DNA of 45,055 nucleotides, from contig DZCQ01000021.1 in the NCBI GenBank assembly GCA_022730285.1, forward strand, positions 1 through 45,055. The letters are read 5' to 3'. A program made the position numbers and the translations under genes. This document shows, piece after piece, positions 1-8,349 of this stretch. Source of the DNA: Flavobacterium psychrophilum (GTDB lineage: Bacteria; Bacteroidota; Bacteroidia; Flavobacteriales; Flavobacteriaceae). Numbering within the stretch: position 1 is the first letter of the stretch; each line of letters begins with the position of its first letter. The notes under the pieces were generated by a model. It was not told the origin of the DNA. It did not search any database and saw nothing but the letters and a program-made list of their open reading frames with translations.

Positions 1-106
1 GTTTGTTTGTTATCAAATTTTATTGTAAATTCAAGGAAAAAAGAGAATATTTCATTATCTGTCAAACAAGTTCTGTTATATGATAGCAATTATCAATTTT
101 AAACAA

Positions 107-114
107 TACCTTTG
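107..114 (+). promoter_or_regulatory. Candidate -7 box for DEAD-box helicase
   Basis: TACCTTTG matches the Bacteroidota -7 consensus TAnnTTTG. No TTG lies at the expected 19-nt spacing upstream. It sits 17 nt before the ATG at 131 and inside the reading frame if the earlier ATG at 80 were used, which argues for the start at 131. Confidence 0.5.
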
Positions 115-130
115 CAAAAAACAGCCTATT

Positions 131-1474
131 ATGCCATTATTTGAGGAATTTAATTTGCCAAAATCTGTACAAAAAGTTTTACAAGAACGTAACTTAATAA
201 ACCCTACTCCTATTCAAGAAAAATCTTTTCAAGTTATTATGTCAGGAAGGGATATGATGGGAATTGCACAAACTGGAACAGGAAAAACATTAGCATATTT
301 GCTCCCATTGTTAAAACAATACACTTTCACCAATACAAATACTCCAAAAATTGTAATTCTAGTTCCTACAAGAGAGTTGGTTGTGCAAGTTACAGATGAG
401 GTGAAAAGTTTAACACAATATATGTCGGTTGCAACTCTCGGGATTTATGGTGGAGTGAATATAAATACCCAAAAAAAACAAGTGTATGAAGGTGTAGATA
501 TACTTGTAGGAACACCAGGTCGTGTAATGGATCTTGCTTTGGATGCTGTGATTAGATTTGATGACACCCAAAAATTAGTAATAGATGAGTTTGATGAAAT
601 GCTAAATTTAGGTTTTAGAACTCAAATTACTTCTATTCTATCCATGTTGAAAAATAAAAGGCAAAACATACTTTTTTCTGCTACAATGACAGATGAGGTT
701 GATGCTGTATTAAATGATTATTTCGATTTCCCAGTAGAAGTTTCACTTGTAGCATCTGGAACGCCATTAGAAAAAATAGAACAATTATTGTATTATGTTC
801 CTAATTTTAACAGCAAAGTAAATTTATTAAAATATTTATTAAATACAGATAGTGACATTAGTAGGGCTTTAATATTTGTTAATAACAAAAAAATTGCAGA
901 TATGCTGCATGAAAGGATTGAAGCCATTTATCCATTGGAATTTGGAGTAATTCATTCTAATAAATCACAAAATTACAGATTGAATACCATGACAAGTTTT
1001 CAAGAAGGAAGCTTGCGAGGCATTATTACTACCGATGTTATGGCACGTGGTTTGGATATTTCCAATATTACACACGTAATTAATTTTGAAACTGCCGAAG
1101 TACCAGAACAATATATTCACCGCATAGGGCGTACAGGACGTGCCGATGCTAGTGGGATTGCTATAAGCTTTGTATCTCCAAGAGAATTAGATAATGTAAT
1201 TGCTGCCGAATTATTAATGAATAAGGAAATTAAAAAATATGATATTCCAGAAAACGTTGAAATATCTGCACAACTTATAGGTCCAGAAAAAGAAAAACAG
1301 GTTGTTAAATTCTTACTTAAAAAAGTAAAACTGGAGGGACAAGGAAATACACATGAAAAATTAAAAAAAAATCAAAAAGTAAATCTTGGTGGTCCATCAA
1401 AAACAAAGAAAAAAGTTTCCTCGTCTGTAAACAGAAATATTTTGAAGAATAGAGTTGCTAAAAAAAAGAAATAA
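131..1474 (+). CDS. DEAD-box family ATP-dependent RNA helicase (DEFD variant)
   Basis: This is a superfamily 2 RNA helicase of 447 residues that should unwind RNA duplexes in the cytoplasm (ribosome assembly or mRNA turnover are the usual roles). The motifs appear in order: Q motif near residue 29 (TPIQ), motif I AQTGTGKT at 46-53, PTREL, TPGR, motif II at 152-155, SAT in motif III, TTDVMARGLD in motif V and HRIGRTGR in motif VI. Motif II reads DEFD rather than DEAD; both acidic residues that act on Mg-ATP are kept. The C-terminal 50 or so residues are Lys-rich, as in RhlE-type enzymes that use a basic tail for RNA binding. The ATG at 80 is rejected because it lies upstream of a good -7 box at 107-114. 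It is transcribed alone, ahead of an independent promoter at 1528-1558. Confidence 0.93.
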   Translation: MPLFEEFNLPKSVQKVLQERNLINPTPIQEKSFQVIMSGRDMMGIAQTGTGKTLAYLLPLLKQYTFTNTNTPKIVILVPTRELVVQVTDEVKSLTQYMSVATLGIYGGVNINTQKKQVYEGVDILVGTPGRVMDLALDAVIRFDDTQKLVIDEFDEMLNLGFRTQITSILSMLKNKRQNILFSATMTDEVDAVLNDYFDFPVEVSLVASGTPLEKIEQLLYYVPNFNSKVNLLKYLLNTDSDISRALIFVNNKKIADMLHERIEAIYPLEFGVIHSNKSQNYRLNTMTSFQEGSLRGIITTDVMARGLDISNITHVINFETAEVPEQYIHRIGRTGRADASGIAISFVSPRELDNVIAAELLMNKEIKKYDIPENVEISAQLIGPEKEKQVVKFLLKKVKLEGQGNTHEKLKKNQKVNLGGPSKTKKKVSSSVNRNILKNRVAKKKK

Positions 1475-1527
1475 GAATCTAATAATATTTATGAATTGTA
1501 GATTGTTTGTTTTACAAAATCATTTTT

Positions 1528-1558
1528 TTTGAAAATTAACATAAAATAAGTACATTTG
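1528..1558 (+). promoter_or_regulatory. Complete Bacteroidota promoter for the vWA-pyrC-like operon
   Basis: TTTG at 1528-1531, a spacer of exactly 19 nt and TACATTTG at 1551-1558 form a full match to the Bacteroidota sigma-A consensus TTTG-N19-TAnnTTTG. The ATG at 1578 follows 19 nt after the -7 box, so the leader should be short. This is the best promoter in the window. Confidence 0.8.
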
Positions 1559-1577
1559 ATAAATCTTATTATTTTAA

Positions 1578-3506
1578 ATGCATTTTAAAAATCCAGAGGT
1601 ACTCTACTTATTATTCTTATTGGTTATTCCAATAATAGTGCATTTATTTCAATTAAGAAAATTTAAAAAAGAGTATTTTACTAATGTTGCCTTCTTAAAA
1701 GAACTCTCTATACAAACTAGAAAAAGTTCTAAAATAAAAAAATGGCTTCTTTTAGCCACACGATTGCTTTTACTCACTTTTATTATTATTGCATTTGCAC
1801 AGCCATTTTTTGAAGTTGCCGATAATTTTAATAAAAACAATGAATTATATGTAATTGTAGATAATTCTTATAGTATGCAAGCAAAAGGAGAAAAAGGAGA
1901 ACTTTTAAAGCGTACTTTACAAGAATTACAAGAAAAAATACCTCGAGACAAAACTTTTTCGTTGCTAACAAACAATCAAGAATACTGGGACACTACTATT
2001 TCTGCCATTCAAAATGAAATTCAAAATATTACGTATAGTGCCATACCATTTTCGCTAGAAAACAGTTTAATAAAAATTAACAATAGAAATCCTTTACGAA
2101 ATAAAGATTTACTATTTATAACAGATGGAATTGGAACAAATAGCCCTAAAATGGATACTATTGACAAGAAAAATAATACTTATTTTATAATTCCAAAAGC
2201 TCAAAAGCTAGAAAATATTTCAATAGATAGCATATATCTTTCCCAAACACTGGACAATTTTTATGAAATTGAAGTTCTCTTTTCTTCTACTTTTAGGAAA
2301 GAAAATAATATTCCTATATCTGTTTATAATGGTAAAAAAATACTTGCCAAAACAATTTTGAAGAACACAAAAAAACAAGAGAAATTACTATTTACCATTC
2401 CGAAAACGGACTTTCAAGGAAGGATAACTATCACAGACAACAGTTTAGATTTTGACAATACATATTATTTTACAATTTCTAAACCAAAATCTCTCAAAGT
2501 GCTTGGCATTGGAGAACCTGAAAAGAACATTTTTCTTCAAAAAATATACACACAACCAGATTTTGAATATAATGCTACAACTATTTCCAACATTGATTAT
2601 AGCAAATTGCTAACAAATGATGCAATTATTTTGAATGAACTAGATCAAATTTCACCATCATTGCAAACAAATTTAAAATCTTTTGTTTTAAAAGGTGGGC
2701 AACTTGTAGTAATTCCTTCCAAGAATATTTCAAATGAAAATCAGAATCAATTTCTAAATTTATTTGGCGGAATTCAATTGCAAAATATAGAATTAAAAGA
2801 ACTAAAAATTACTAAAATTAATTTTGGAAATCCTTTATTTACAGATGTTTTTGAAAAAAAAATAAACAATTTTCAGTACCCAATGGTAAAAGAGACTTTC
2901 ATTATTAAAAGTGATTATCCAAAGGCTTTAAGCTATCTAAATGATCAAAGTTTCTTAACAACTATCCGAAAAAAAACAGGCAATTTATATGTTTTTGCAG
3001 CACCAATCAATACAGAAAATAGCAATTTTCAGAATTCGCCACTCATTGTTCCAGTTTTTTATAAAATGGCTCAAAATGTCAGTAAAAATGGAATAATTTC
3101 TGAGATAATAAAAAATGATTCTCCATTTATTCTAAAAAGTTTTTTAAAAAATAACCACTTAATTTCTATCAAAAATAATGTAGAAGAATTTATTCCAATA
3201 CAGGAAATTACAACTAATACTATCAAAATAAACTGTTTTAATAATCCAATAAATGCTGGGAATTTTCAAATAATTCAGGATAAAGAGCAAGTTGGTTTTG
3301 TTAGTTTTAATTATAACCGAGACGAAAGCAATTTAGAAAATATTTCTACTAATTTTCTTGAAAATATTAATCAATTAGACTCTATAGAAAGTTTTTTTGA
3401 TAAAATAATTCTTGCAAGAAATGATAGCGAAATTTGGAAATGGTTTGTAGGATTTTCCCTTTTATTTCTTATTATAGAGATTTTAATTCAAAAATTTGTA
3501 AAATAA
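1578..3506 (+). CDS. BatA-like membrane protein with vWA domain
   Basis: The N-terminus (residues 1-80) matches the BatA/aerotolerance-type pattern: a hydrophobic segment at about 8-24, a basic stretch rich in Lys and Arg, then a second membrane segment at about 56-76. A von Willebrand A-like domain follows, with an intact DxSxS metal site at D95, S97 and S99. The large periplasmic or cytoplasmic region (about 100-620) ends in a C-terminal membrane helix near 622-638. BatA-family proteins in Bacteroidota are usually large double-anchored proteins tied to stress or envelope functions, but the biochemical role is unknown. It is the first gene of an operon with the dihydroorotase homologue (6-nt gap), driven by a consensus promoter. 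The family assignment is firm; the function is inferred only. Confidence 0.82.
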   Translation: MHFKNPEVLYLLFLLVIPIIVHLFQLRKFKKEYFTNVAFLKELSIQTRKSSKIKKWLLLATRLLLLTFIIIAFAQPFFEVADNFNKNNELYVIVDNSYSMQAKGEKGELLKRTLQELQEKIPRDKTFSLLTNNQEYWDTTISAIQNEIQNITYSAIPFSLENSLIKINNRNPLRNKDLLFITDGIGTNSPKMDTIDKKNNTYFIIPKAQKLENISIDSIYLSQTLDNFYEIEVLFSSTFRKENNIPISVYNGKKILAKTILKNTKKQEKLLFTIPKTDFQGRITITDNSLDFDNTYYFTISKPKSLKVLGIGEPEKNIFLQKIYTQPDFEYNATTISNIDYSKLLTNDAIILNELDQISPSLQTNLKSFVLKGGQLVVIPSKNISNENQNQFLNLFGGIQLQNIELKELKITKINFGNPLFTDVFEKKINNFQYPMVKETFIIKSDYPKALSYLNDQSFLTTIRKKTGNLYVFAAPINTENSNFQNSPLIVPVFYKMAQNVSKNGIISEIIKNDSPFILKSFLKNNHLISIKNNVEEFIPIQEITTNTIKINCFNNPINAGNFQIIQDKEQVGFVSFNYNRDESNLENISTNFLENINQLDSIESFFDKIILARNDSEIWKWFVGFSLLFLIIEILIQKFVK

Positions 3507-3512
3507 ATTAAT

Positions 3513-4775
3513 ATGATTACTGAAAATTTAATTATAAAAAATGCGATTATTTTAGATAAAAATAGTCCTTTTCATACTCAAAAAATGGATTTAAAAATAA
3601 CCAATGGTTATATTGAAGAAATTAATACAAATATATCTAATTCAGATAATTATAAGTCGTTAGAATTAAATAACTTACATATTTCTAATGGCTGGTTTGA
3701 TACAAGTGTTAGTCTTGGGGAACCAGGCTTTGAAGATAGAGAAACAATAGAAAATGGTTTAAATATTGCTGCAAAATCAGGATTTACTGCTATTGCATTG
3801 CAGTCAAATACTTTCCCAATAATAGATAACCAAGTGCAAGTGGCTTTTGTACAACAAAAAGCATACAATTTTGCAACGCAACTATTTCCCATTGGAGCAC
3901 TCACCCAAAAAAGCGAAGGAAATCATATAGCGGAACTATTTGATATGAAAATTGCTGGTGCTGTGGCATTTGGTGATTACAATAAAAATATAGGAAATGC
4001 GAATTTGTTAAAAATTGCTCTGCAATATTCAAAAAATTTCTCCAATCCAATCATTACTTTTTGTCAAGATTCTGATATAAGAGCAAAAGGAATTGTGAAC
4101 GAAGGAATTACTTCTACGAGCTTGGGTATCAAAGGAATTCCTACCTTGGCAGAAGAAATAAGTATTGCTAAAAATATAGCAATTTTAGAATATACAGGCG
4201 GAAAATTGCATATTCCAACTATTTCGTCTAGCAAATCGGTGCAATTAATTAGAGATGCAAAAGCAAAAGGACTTCAAATTTCTTGTAGTGTAAGTGTACA
4301 TCATTTGGCATTAAATGATAGTATTTTAACAGATTTTGATACCAGATATAAAGTTTTACCACCAATTTGTACAGAATTAGACAGAAAATCTCTGCTTGAT
4401 GGCTTGTTAGATAATACAATAGATTGTATAACATCTGATCATAATCCAATATCCATAGAATATAAAAAAGTTGAATTTGATTATGCCAATTTTGGAACAA
4501 TTGGATTAGAAAGTGCTTATATAGTTTTGCAAAATATGTTGCCTACAAATGTTATTGTTGATAAATTAACTGCTGGTAGAGCCATTTTTAACCAAGACAC
4601 TTCTAAAATTGAAGTAGGTCAAAATGCAAATTTGAGTATGTTTACTCCAAGTAGTTCTGGTTATTTTACAGAAGATTTAATACTTTCAAAATCTAAAAAC
4701 GCTGCATTACTAAATTGTGAAACCCAAGGAAGTGTGTACGGAATTTATAATCAAAAACAACTAATTATAAAGTAA
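3513..4775 (+). CDS. Dihydroorotase-family protein, PyrC-like, metal ligands degenerate
   Basis: This 420-residue protein has the length and fold pattern of class I dihydroorotases, which close carbamoyl-aspartate to dihydroorotate in pyrimidine synthesis. Family landmarks are readable: GEPGFEDRE at 69-77, the SNTFP loop, a conserved stretch around KSVQLIRDAKAKG, and SDHNP near the C-terminal third. The metal-binding HxH that normally follows the first Asp is D63-T-S65-V-S67, so both His are gone. A later HxxH-like segment reads HIPT, and the DHAPH motif reads DHNPI. It may therefore be a non-catalytic paralogue, like the inactive PyrC' subunits that assemble with aspartate transcarbamoylase, or a changed enzyme. 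It lies 6 nt after the vWA gene and 2 nt before the next gene, so it is cotranscribed. Confidence 0.82.
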   Translation: MITENLIIKNAIILDKNSPFHTQKMDLKITNGYIEEINTNISNSDNYKSLELNNLHISNGWFDTSVSLGEPGFEDRETIENGLNIAAKSGFTAIALQSNTFPIIDNQVQVAFVQQKAYNFATQLFPIGALTQKSEGNHIAELFDMKIAGAVAFGDYNKNIGNANLLKIALQYSKNFSNPIITFCQDSDIRAKGIVNEGITSTSLGIKGIPTLAEEISIAKNIAILEYTGGKLHIPTISSSKSVQLIRDAKAKGLQISCSVSVHHLALNDSILTDFDTRYKVLPPICTELDRKSLLDGLLDNTIDCITSDHNPISIEYKKVEFDYANFGTIGLESAYIVLQNMLPTNVIVDKLTAGRAIFNQDTSKIEVGQNANLSMFTPSSSGYFTEDLILSKSKNAALLNCETQGSVYGIYNQKQLIIK

Positions 4776-4777
4776 TA

Positions 4778-5095
4778 ATGGAAGCAAAACCAAACAAAAC
4801 AGCTGCAATTTTAAGTTATATAATTTTGATAGGACCATTAATTGCAATGTCTATGAATGCTGAAGATAAAGAAAAATTTGCCTCTTTTCATATAAGACAA
4901 GCCTTAGGAATTACCATTGCATTTATTAGCTTAGGCTTAATAATTTCAAATTTTAACAATGATTTATTGGTTTTGTCCATGTGGATTTTCATCTCAATAC
5001 TTAGCGTGTACGGAATGGTTATAGCCTCAAGAGGAGAAATGAAAACAGTACCTATCATTGGAAATATTTCACAAAAATTATTTAAAAACATTTAA
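4778..5095 (+). CDS. Small membrane protein, DUF4870-like
   Basis: This 105-residue protein has three hydrophobic segments (about 8-25, 44-58 and 65-82) separated by a polar loop with FHIRQA. That loop is typical of the small DUF4870/Tic20-like membrane proteins of Bacteroidota, often labelled import-component proteins. No enzyme motif is seen, and the molecular role of these proteins is not known. It starts 2 nt after the stop of the dihydroorotase homologue and ends 4 nt before the esterase, so it belongs to the same operon. Confidence 0.7.
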   Translation: MEAKPNKTAAILSYIILIGPLIAMSMNAEDKEKFASFHIRQALGITIAFISLGLIISNFNNDLLVLSMWIFISILSVYGMVIASRGEMKTVPIIGNISQKLFKNI

Positions 5096-5099
5096 AATT

Positions 5100-5741
5100 A
5101 TGAATTTATATCATATTGTACAAAGACCAATTATAGAATTAGATAAAAACCCTGCTTTAATACTATTACATGGTTATGGTAGCAATGAAGAAGATTTGTT
5201 TTCTTTTGCCTCAGAGTTACCAAAAGAATATTTTATAATTTCTGTAAGAGCCCCATATATGTTACAGCAAGGTAGTTATGCTTGGTATGCAATTAATTTT
5301 GATGCGGATGAAAAAAAATTTTCAGATTTAGAACAAGCTACAAAATCCAGAGATATTATTATTGAATTTATGGAAAAATGTATTAAAGAATACCCTATTG
5401 ATAAAGATAATATTTCGTTAATTGGTTTTAGTCAAGGAGCTATTTTAAGTTATGCTATTGGAATATCTTATCCCGAAAAAATCAGAAAAATAGTAGTTAT
5501 GAGTGGCTATTTTAATTCAGAAATTGCAGTTTCTGGATATGCTACTAATAATTTTTCAAATTTTGAAGTATTTGCATCGCATGGCACTGTTGATCAAGTT
5601 GTTCCAATAGAATGGGCAAGAAAAGCAAAGCCTGTTTTAGAGAAACTACATATAAAAAATGTTTACAAGGAATACCCTATTGGACATGGTATTTCTCCTC
5701 AAAATTTTTATGATTTTAAAAAGTGGTTAGAAAATTCTTAG
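5100..5741 (+). CDS. Alpha/beta-hydrolase, phospholipase/carboxylesterase family
   Basis: This 213-residue cytoplasmic esterase is of the short carboxylesterase/acyl-thioesterase type. The oxyanion-hole region LHGYGSNEEDL is at 23-33, the nucleophile elbow GFSQG places Ser at 111, the acid is Asp165 (TVDQVVP) and the His is 196 (IGHG), so the catalytic triad is complete. There is no signal peptide. The start at the ATG of 5100 gives the normal family length; a longer frame from 5058 would overlap the upstream gene. The gap to the preceding membrane protein is 4 nt, making it the last gene of the vWA-pyrC-like operon. The natural substrate cannot be told from sequence. Confidence 0.88.
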   Translation: MNLYHIVQRPIIELDKNPALILLHGYGSNEEDLFSFASELPKEYFIISVRAPYMLQQGSYAWYAINFDADEKKFSDLEQATKSRDIIIEFMEKCIKEYPIDKDNISLIGFSQGAILSYAIGISYPEKIRKIVVMSGYFNSEIAVSGYATNNFSNFEVFASHGTVDQVVPIEWARKAKPVLEKLHIKNVYKEYPIGHGISPQNFYDFKKWLENS

Positions 5742-5770
5742 TTAAAATCAACTACTTTAGTCAGAGTATT

Positions 5771-5793
5771 ATAGAATAAAAATTTTATTCTAT
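5771..5793. terminator. Possible bidirectional terminator between convergent genes
   Basis: A perfect 10-bp A+T-only stem (5771-5780 with 5784-5793) has a 3-nt loop. It covers the stop codon of the superoxide dismutase gene and lies 30 nt after the esterase stop. The position between convergent genes fits, but the stem has little G+C and only short A/T runs. Confidence 0.4.
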
Positions 5794-6630
5794 TGGTACA
5801 GATTCAATATTTTGGGCAATTGAATCTTGTATAATTCTTTTTGGAACAAATTTAATTTTTTCAAATTTGTTATACCTAGAAGTTACTTCAGCCCAATTAA
5901 TCATACTAAAAAAAGTGTTTACATATTCTCTTTTTCTGTTTTGATACTTTAAATAATAGGAATGTTCCCACATATCAAGAGTAAGTAAAGGAATACCTTT
6001 TGCAGAAATATTTTTCATCAAAGGAGAATCGTTATTGGTAGTGGTTACAATTTTTAAATTTCCACTTTTATCTGAAATAAGCCAAACCCAACCCGATCCT
6101 TCTATTTTTAGTGCTGCTTCTGTGAATTGTGTTCTAAAATTATCAAAAGAACCAAAATTAGCAATAATCTGATTTTTTAGATCTCCATCTGGTTCCGTTC
6201 CTTGCATGTTTGGAGCAATACTTTCCCAAAAAAAGTTATGATTATAAAAGCCACCAGCATTAAATCTAATTTCTGTATCAGATAGTTTCAAATTTTTTAA
6301 AATATCTTCTAGAGATAAGTTTTCAAATCTGGTTGCAACTATCAATTTGTTCAAATTATTAACATACCCTAAATGATGTTTAGAATAATGAATTTCAACA
6401 TTTATTGGATCAAATAGTGGTTCTAAATCTTTATAATTGTATGGTAATTTATACATTTCAAAACTTCCTTCTATTGCTTTAACATCAGAAGGGTTAGAAG
6501 TTACAGTATTAGATTTTGTAATTTCTATTGGATTAGAAGGTACATCTACAACTTCTACAAGGGTATTTTTTTTGCATTTTACAAAAAATACACTAATGAT
6601 AATAATAAAAATTTGAATATTATTCTTCAT
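5785..6630 (-). CDS. Superoxide dismutase (Fe/Mn family), membrane-anchored
   Basis: The C-terminal 220 residues are a complete Fe/Mn superoxide dismutase. The metal ligands are His81 (IHYSKHH), His131 (FYNHNFFW), Asp219 and His223 (LDMWEH), and the gateway Tyr88 is present. Unusually, an N-terminal extension of about 55 residues begins with a hydrophobic segment (5-17) and Cys19, followed by a Ser/Thr/Asn-rich linker. This looks like a lipoprotein or anchored form facing the periplasm, although FVKC is not a standard lipobox. The outer-sphere Gln of Mn enzymes (NQDSP in E. coli SodA) is Asn200 here, and Gly124-Gly125 replace the alternative Gln of Fe enzymes. The ATG at 6630 overlaps the end of the acyl-CoA-binding gene by 11 nt; the frame is open to 6645. 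It is the last gene of the LUD-cdsA-psd operon. Confidence 0.9.
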   Translation of the reverse strand: MKNNIQIFIIIISVFFVKCKKNTLVEVVDVPSNPIEITKSNTVTSNPSDVKAIEGSFEMYKLPYNYKDLEPLFDPINVEIHYSKHHLGYVNNLNKLIVATRFENLSLEDILKNLKLSDTEIRFNAGGFYNHNFFWESIAPNMQGTEPDGDLKNQIIANFGSFDNFRTQFTEAALKIEGSGWVWLISDKSGNLKIVTTTNNDSPLMKNISAKGIPLLTLDMWEHSYYLKYQNRKREYVNTFFSMINWAEVTSRYNKFEKIKFVPKRIIQDSIAQNIESVPIE

Positions 6631-6901
6631 TTCTCTCTTTTGCAATTTTATTTATAATATCAATATATTTTTGCTTTGCCTCTTCTACAGAAATGGCACT
6701 TATTTGTAGCCACGCATTATTTTTAAAAGCATTTCTAATATCATTATTAGTATAATTTATATGCTCCTCTCTATCAAAAGTAGCTTGTTTGTAATAGGCA
6801 TAGCATCTCAATTGCACATCTTGTGGTAAGGAAGATTGCGGTATTGTAAGTGCAATGTTTATTGCTTTTTTAAATTGTATGTCAAGGTCTTTATTAGGCA
6901 T
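6620..6901 (-). CDS. Acyl-CoA-binding protein
   Basis: This 93-residue protein has the classic acyl-CoA-binding protein pattern: LRCYAYYKQAT near 32-42, an Asn/Ala-rich AWLQIS segment, and SVEEAKQKYID near 71-81. It should bind long-chain acyl-CoA esters in the cytoplasm and buffer or carry them. Its ATG directly abuts the psd stop codon, and its 3' end overlaps the superoxide dismutase start. Placement right behind cdsA and psd suggests it serves phospholipid acyl supply, which is inference from context. The protein family is common in eukaryotes and less so in bacteria, but it recurs in Bacteroidota. Confidence 0.9.
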   Translation of the reverse strand: MPNKDLDIQFKKAINIALTIPQSSLPQDVQLRCYAYYKQATFDREEHINYTNNDIRNAFKNNAWLQISAISVEEAKQKYIDIINKIAKERNEE

Positions 6902-7552
6902 TTATATTGTTGCTATTATTGTTTTGTTTCCAATAGCTTTTTGATTTAATTGTACCTCAATTTTTGTTCCTAATGGTAAGAATAAATCTACACGAGAGCC
7001 AAATTTTATAAATCCCGCATCTGTTCCTTGTACAACTTGTGCATCTTCCTTTGCGTAATTTATAATTCTTTTTGCTAAAGCTCCTGCAATTTGTCGATAC
7101 ATTATTTCTCCAAAAAACTCATTTTCTATAACTACTGTAGTTCGCTCATTTTCGGTGCTAGCCTTTGGATGCCATGCAACTAGAAATTTTCCTGGATGAT
7201 ATTTGCTAAATTTTACTTTACCAGAAACTGCATATCTAGTTACATGCACATTTATTGGAGACATAAATATAGACACTTGCATGCGTTTATCTTTAAAATA
7301 TTCTGACTCAAACACTTCTTCTATCACCACTACTTTTCCATCTACTGGTGCTACAATTATATTATTAGTAGCAGAAATTGTTCTATTTGGGTTTCTAAAA
7401 AATTGCAAAATAATTACTAGAAATGATAGTATAAATAATTGAAGTGATAATTTTAACCAATATATTACTACAAAATTTTCTATTAGCAACAACGCTGCTA
7501 TAAAAATAAAAAGTGCTCCTAAAATAATCTTAAAACCTTCTTTATGAAACAT
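6902..7552 (-). CDS. psd: Phosphatidylserine decarboxylase proenzyme, short form
   Basis: This makes phosphatidylethanolamine from phosphatidylserine at the inner membrane. The 216-residue length fits the short (archaeal-type) proenzymes. Two hydrophobic stretches occupy about residues 8-45, followed by VAPVDGKVV, NVHVTRYAVSGKV and the self-cleavage region FGSRVDLFLP near 185. There the Gly-Ser bond is cut and the Ser becomes the pyruvoyl group. I chose the ATG at 7552, which overlaps the end of cdsA by 11 nt; the longer frame from 7582 would overlap it by 41 nt. It is cotranscribed with cdsA upstream and the acyl-CoA-binding protein gene downstream. Confidence 0.93.
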   Translation of the reverse strand: MFHKEGFKIILGALFIFIAALLLIENFVVIYWLKLSLQLFILSFLVIILQFFRNPNRTISATNNIIVAPVDGKVVVIEEVFESEYFKDKRMQVSIFMSPINVHVTRYAVSGKVKFSKYHPGKFLVAWHPKASTENERTTVVIENEFFGEIMYRQIAGALAKRIINYAKEDAQVVQGTDAGFIKFGSRVDLFLPLGTKIEVQLNQKAIGNKTIIATI

Positions 7553-8348
7553 ATATAATAATTTTATAAAATAAATAAACAAATGGAGTTACAAATATAA
7601 CACTATCTAATCTATCTAAAAGTCCACCATGGCCTGGCATTATATTGCCACTATCTTTTACATTTGCCATTCGTTTAAATTTAGATTCTATTAAATCTCC
7701 AAAGGTACCAAAAAAGCTAACAATAATGGCAATAACTATCCAAATATATAAATCCTTTTTTATATAATACAGAGATATAATTATACCACAAAATATTGTA
7801 AAAATGGTTCCTCCAATAAATCCTTCTATTGTTTTTTTTGGAGAGATCTTTTCAAACAACTTATTTTTCCCAAATAATTTACCCGTTATGTATGCAAAAG
7901 TGTCATTTGTCCAGATAAGTATGAATAATGCAACAATAATAGTGGAATTAAAAAAAAAATGGATAAATGCTAATTTAGTTATCAATACAAATGGCAAAAT
8001 AATATACCCAATTAATAAAACCCATTTAGATTGTATATCCCTGTAAATGTTAGAGTTATAAAACAGACCGGTCATTAATTGAATGGAAACAAAAAGAGTG
8101 CTAAATAGTAAGCCAATATCAAACAGAAAGCTATAATTAGTAAATATCGCAAACAATATATATAAGAAAACTCCAAGTAAGATTGATTTTAGAATTGGTA
8201 AATTTTGAAGTTTGGAAAATTCATAAATGGATTGAAGTAAAAAAAAACCAAAGATTAGAAGAAAGCTAGTTTTTGAGTACAAAGTAGCAGATATTAAAAC
8301 TAACATAAAAAAAATACCCGATAATGAACGTGTTACATTTTCATTCAT
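7542..8348 (-). CDS. cdsA: Phosphatidate cytidylyltransferase
   Basis: CdsA converts phosphatidic acid and CTP to CDP-diacylglycerol, the branch point for phospholipids. The 268-residue protein is almost entirely membrane helices. It carries the family signature at residues 222-248, including SKFKR, KDSGN and PGHGGLLDRLD, with the conserved His-Gly-Gly and Asp residues. The start is one base after the stop of the LUD-domain gene, and the end overlaps psd. Two consecutive steps of phosphatidylethanolamine synthesis are thus adjacent (the intermediate phosphatidylserine synthase is not in the window). Confidence 0.95.
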   Translation of the reverse strand: MNENVTRSLSGIFFMLVLISATLYSKTSFLLIFGFFLLQSIYEFSKLQNLPILKSILLGVFLYILFAIFTNYSFLFDIGLLFSTLFVSIQLMTGLFYNSNIYRDIQSKWVLLIGYIILPFVLITKLAFIHFFFNSTIIVALFILIWTNDTFAYITGKLFGKNKLFEKISPKKTIEGFIGGTIFTIFCGIIISLYYIKKDLYIWIVIAIIVSFFGTFGDLIESKFKRMANVKDSGNIMPGHGGLLDRLDSVIFVTPFVYLFYKIIIYVS

Positions 8349-8349
8349 T

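Noticed and set aside
80..130. Upstream ATG at 80 extending the helicase by 17 residues
   Set aside because: It would place a good -7 box inside the coding region, and the added residues do not fit the family's start.
1476..1504. Possible terminator after the helicase
   Set aside because: Only a 6-bp A+T-rich stem with a loop of about 17 nt and no proper T run.
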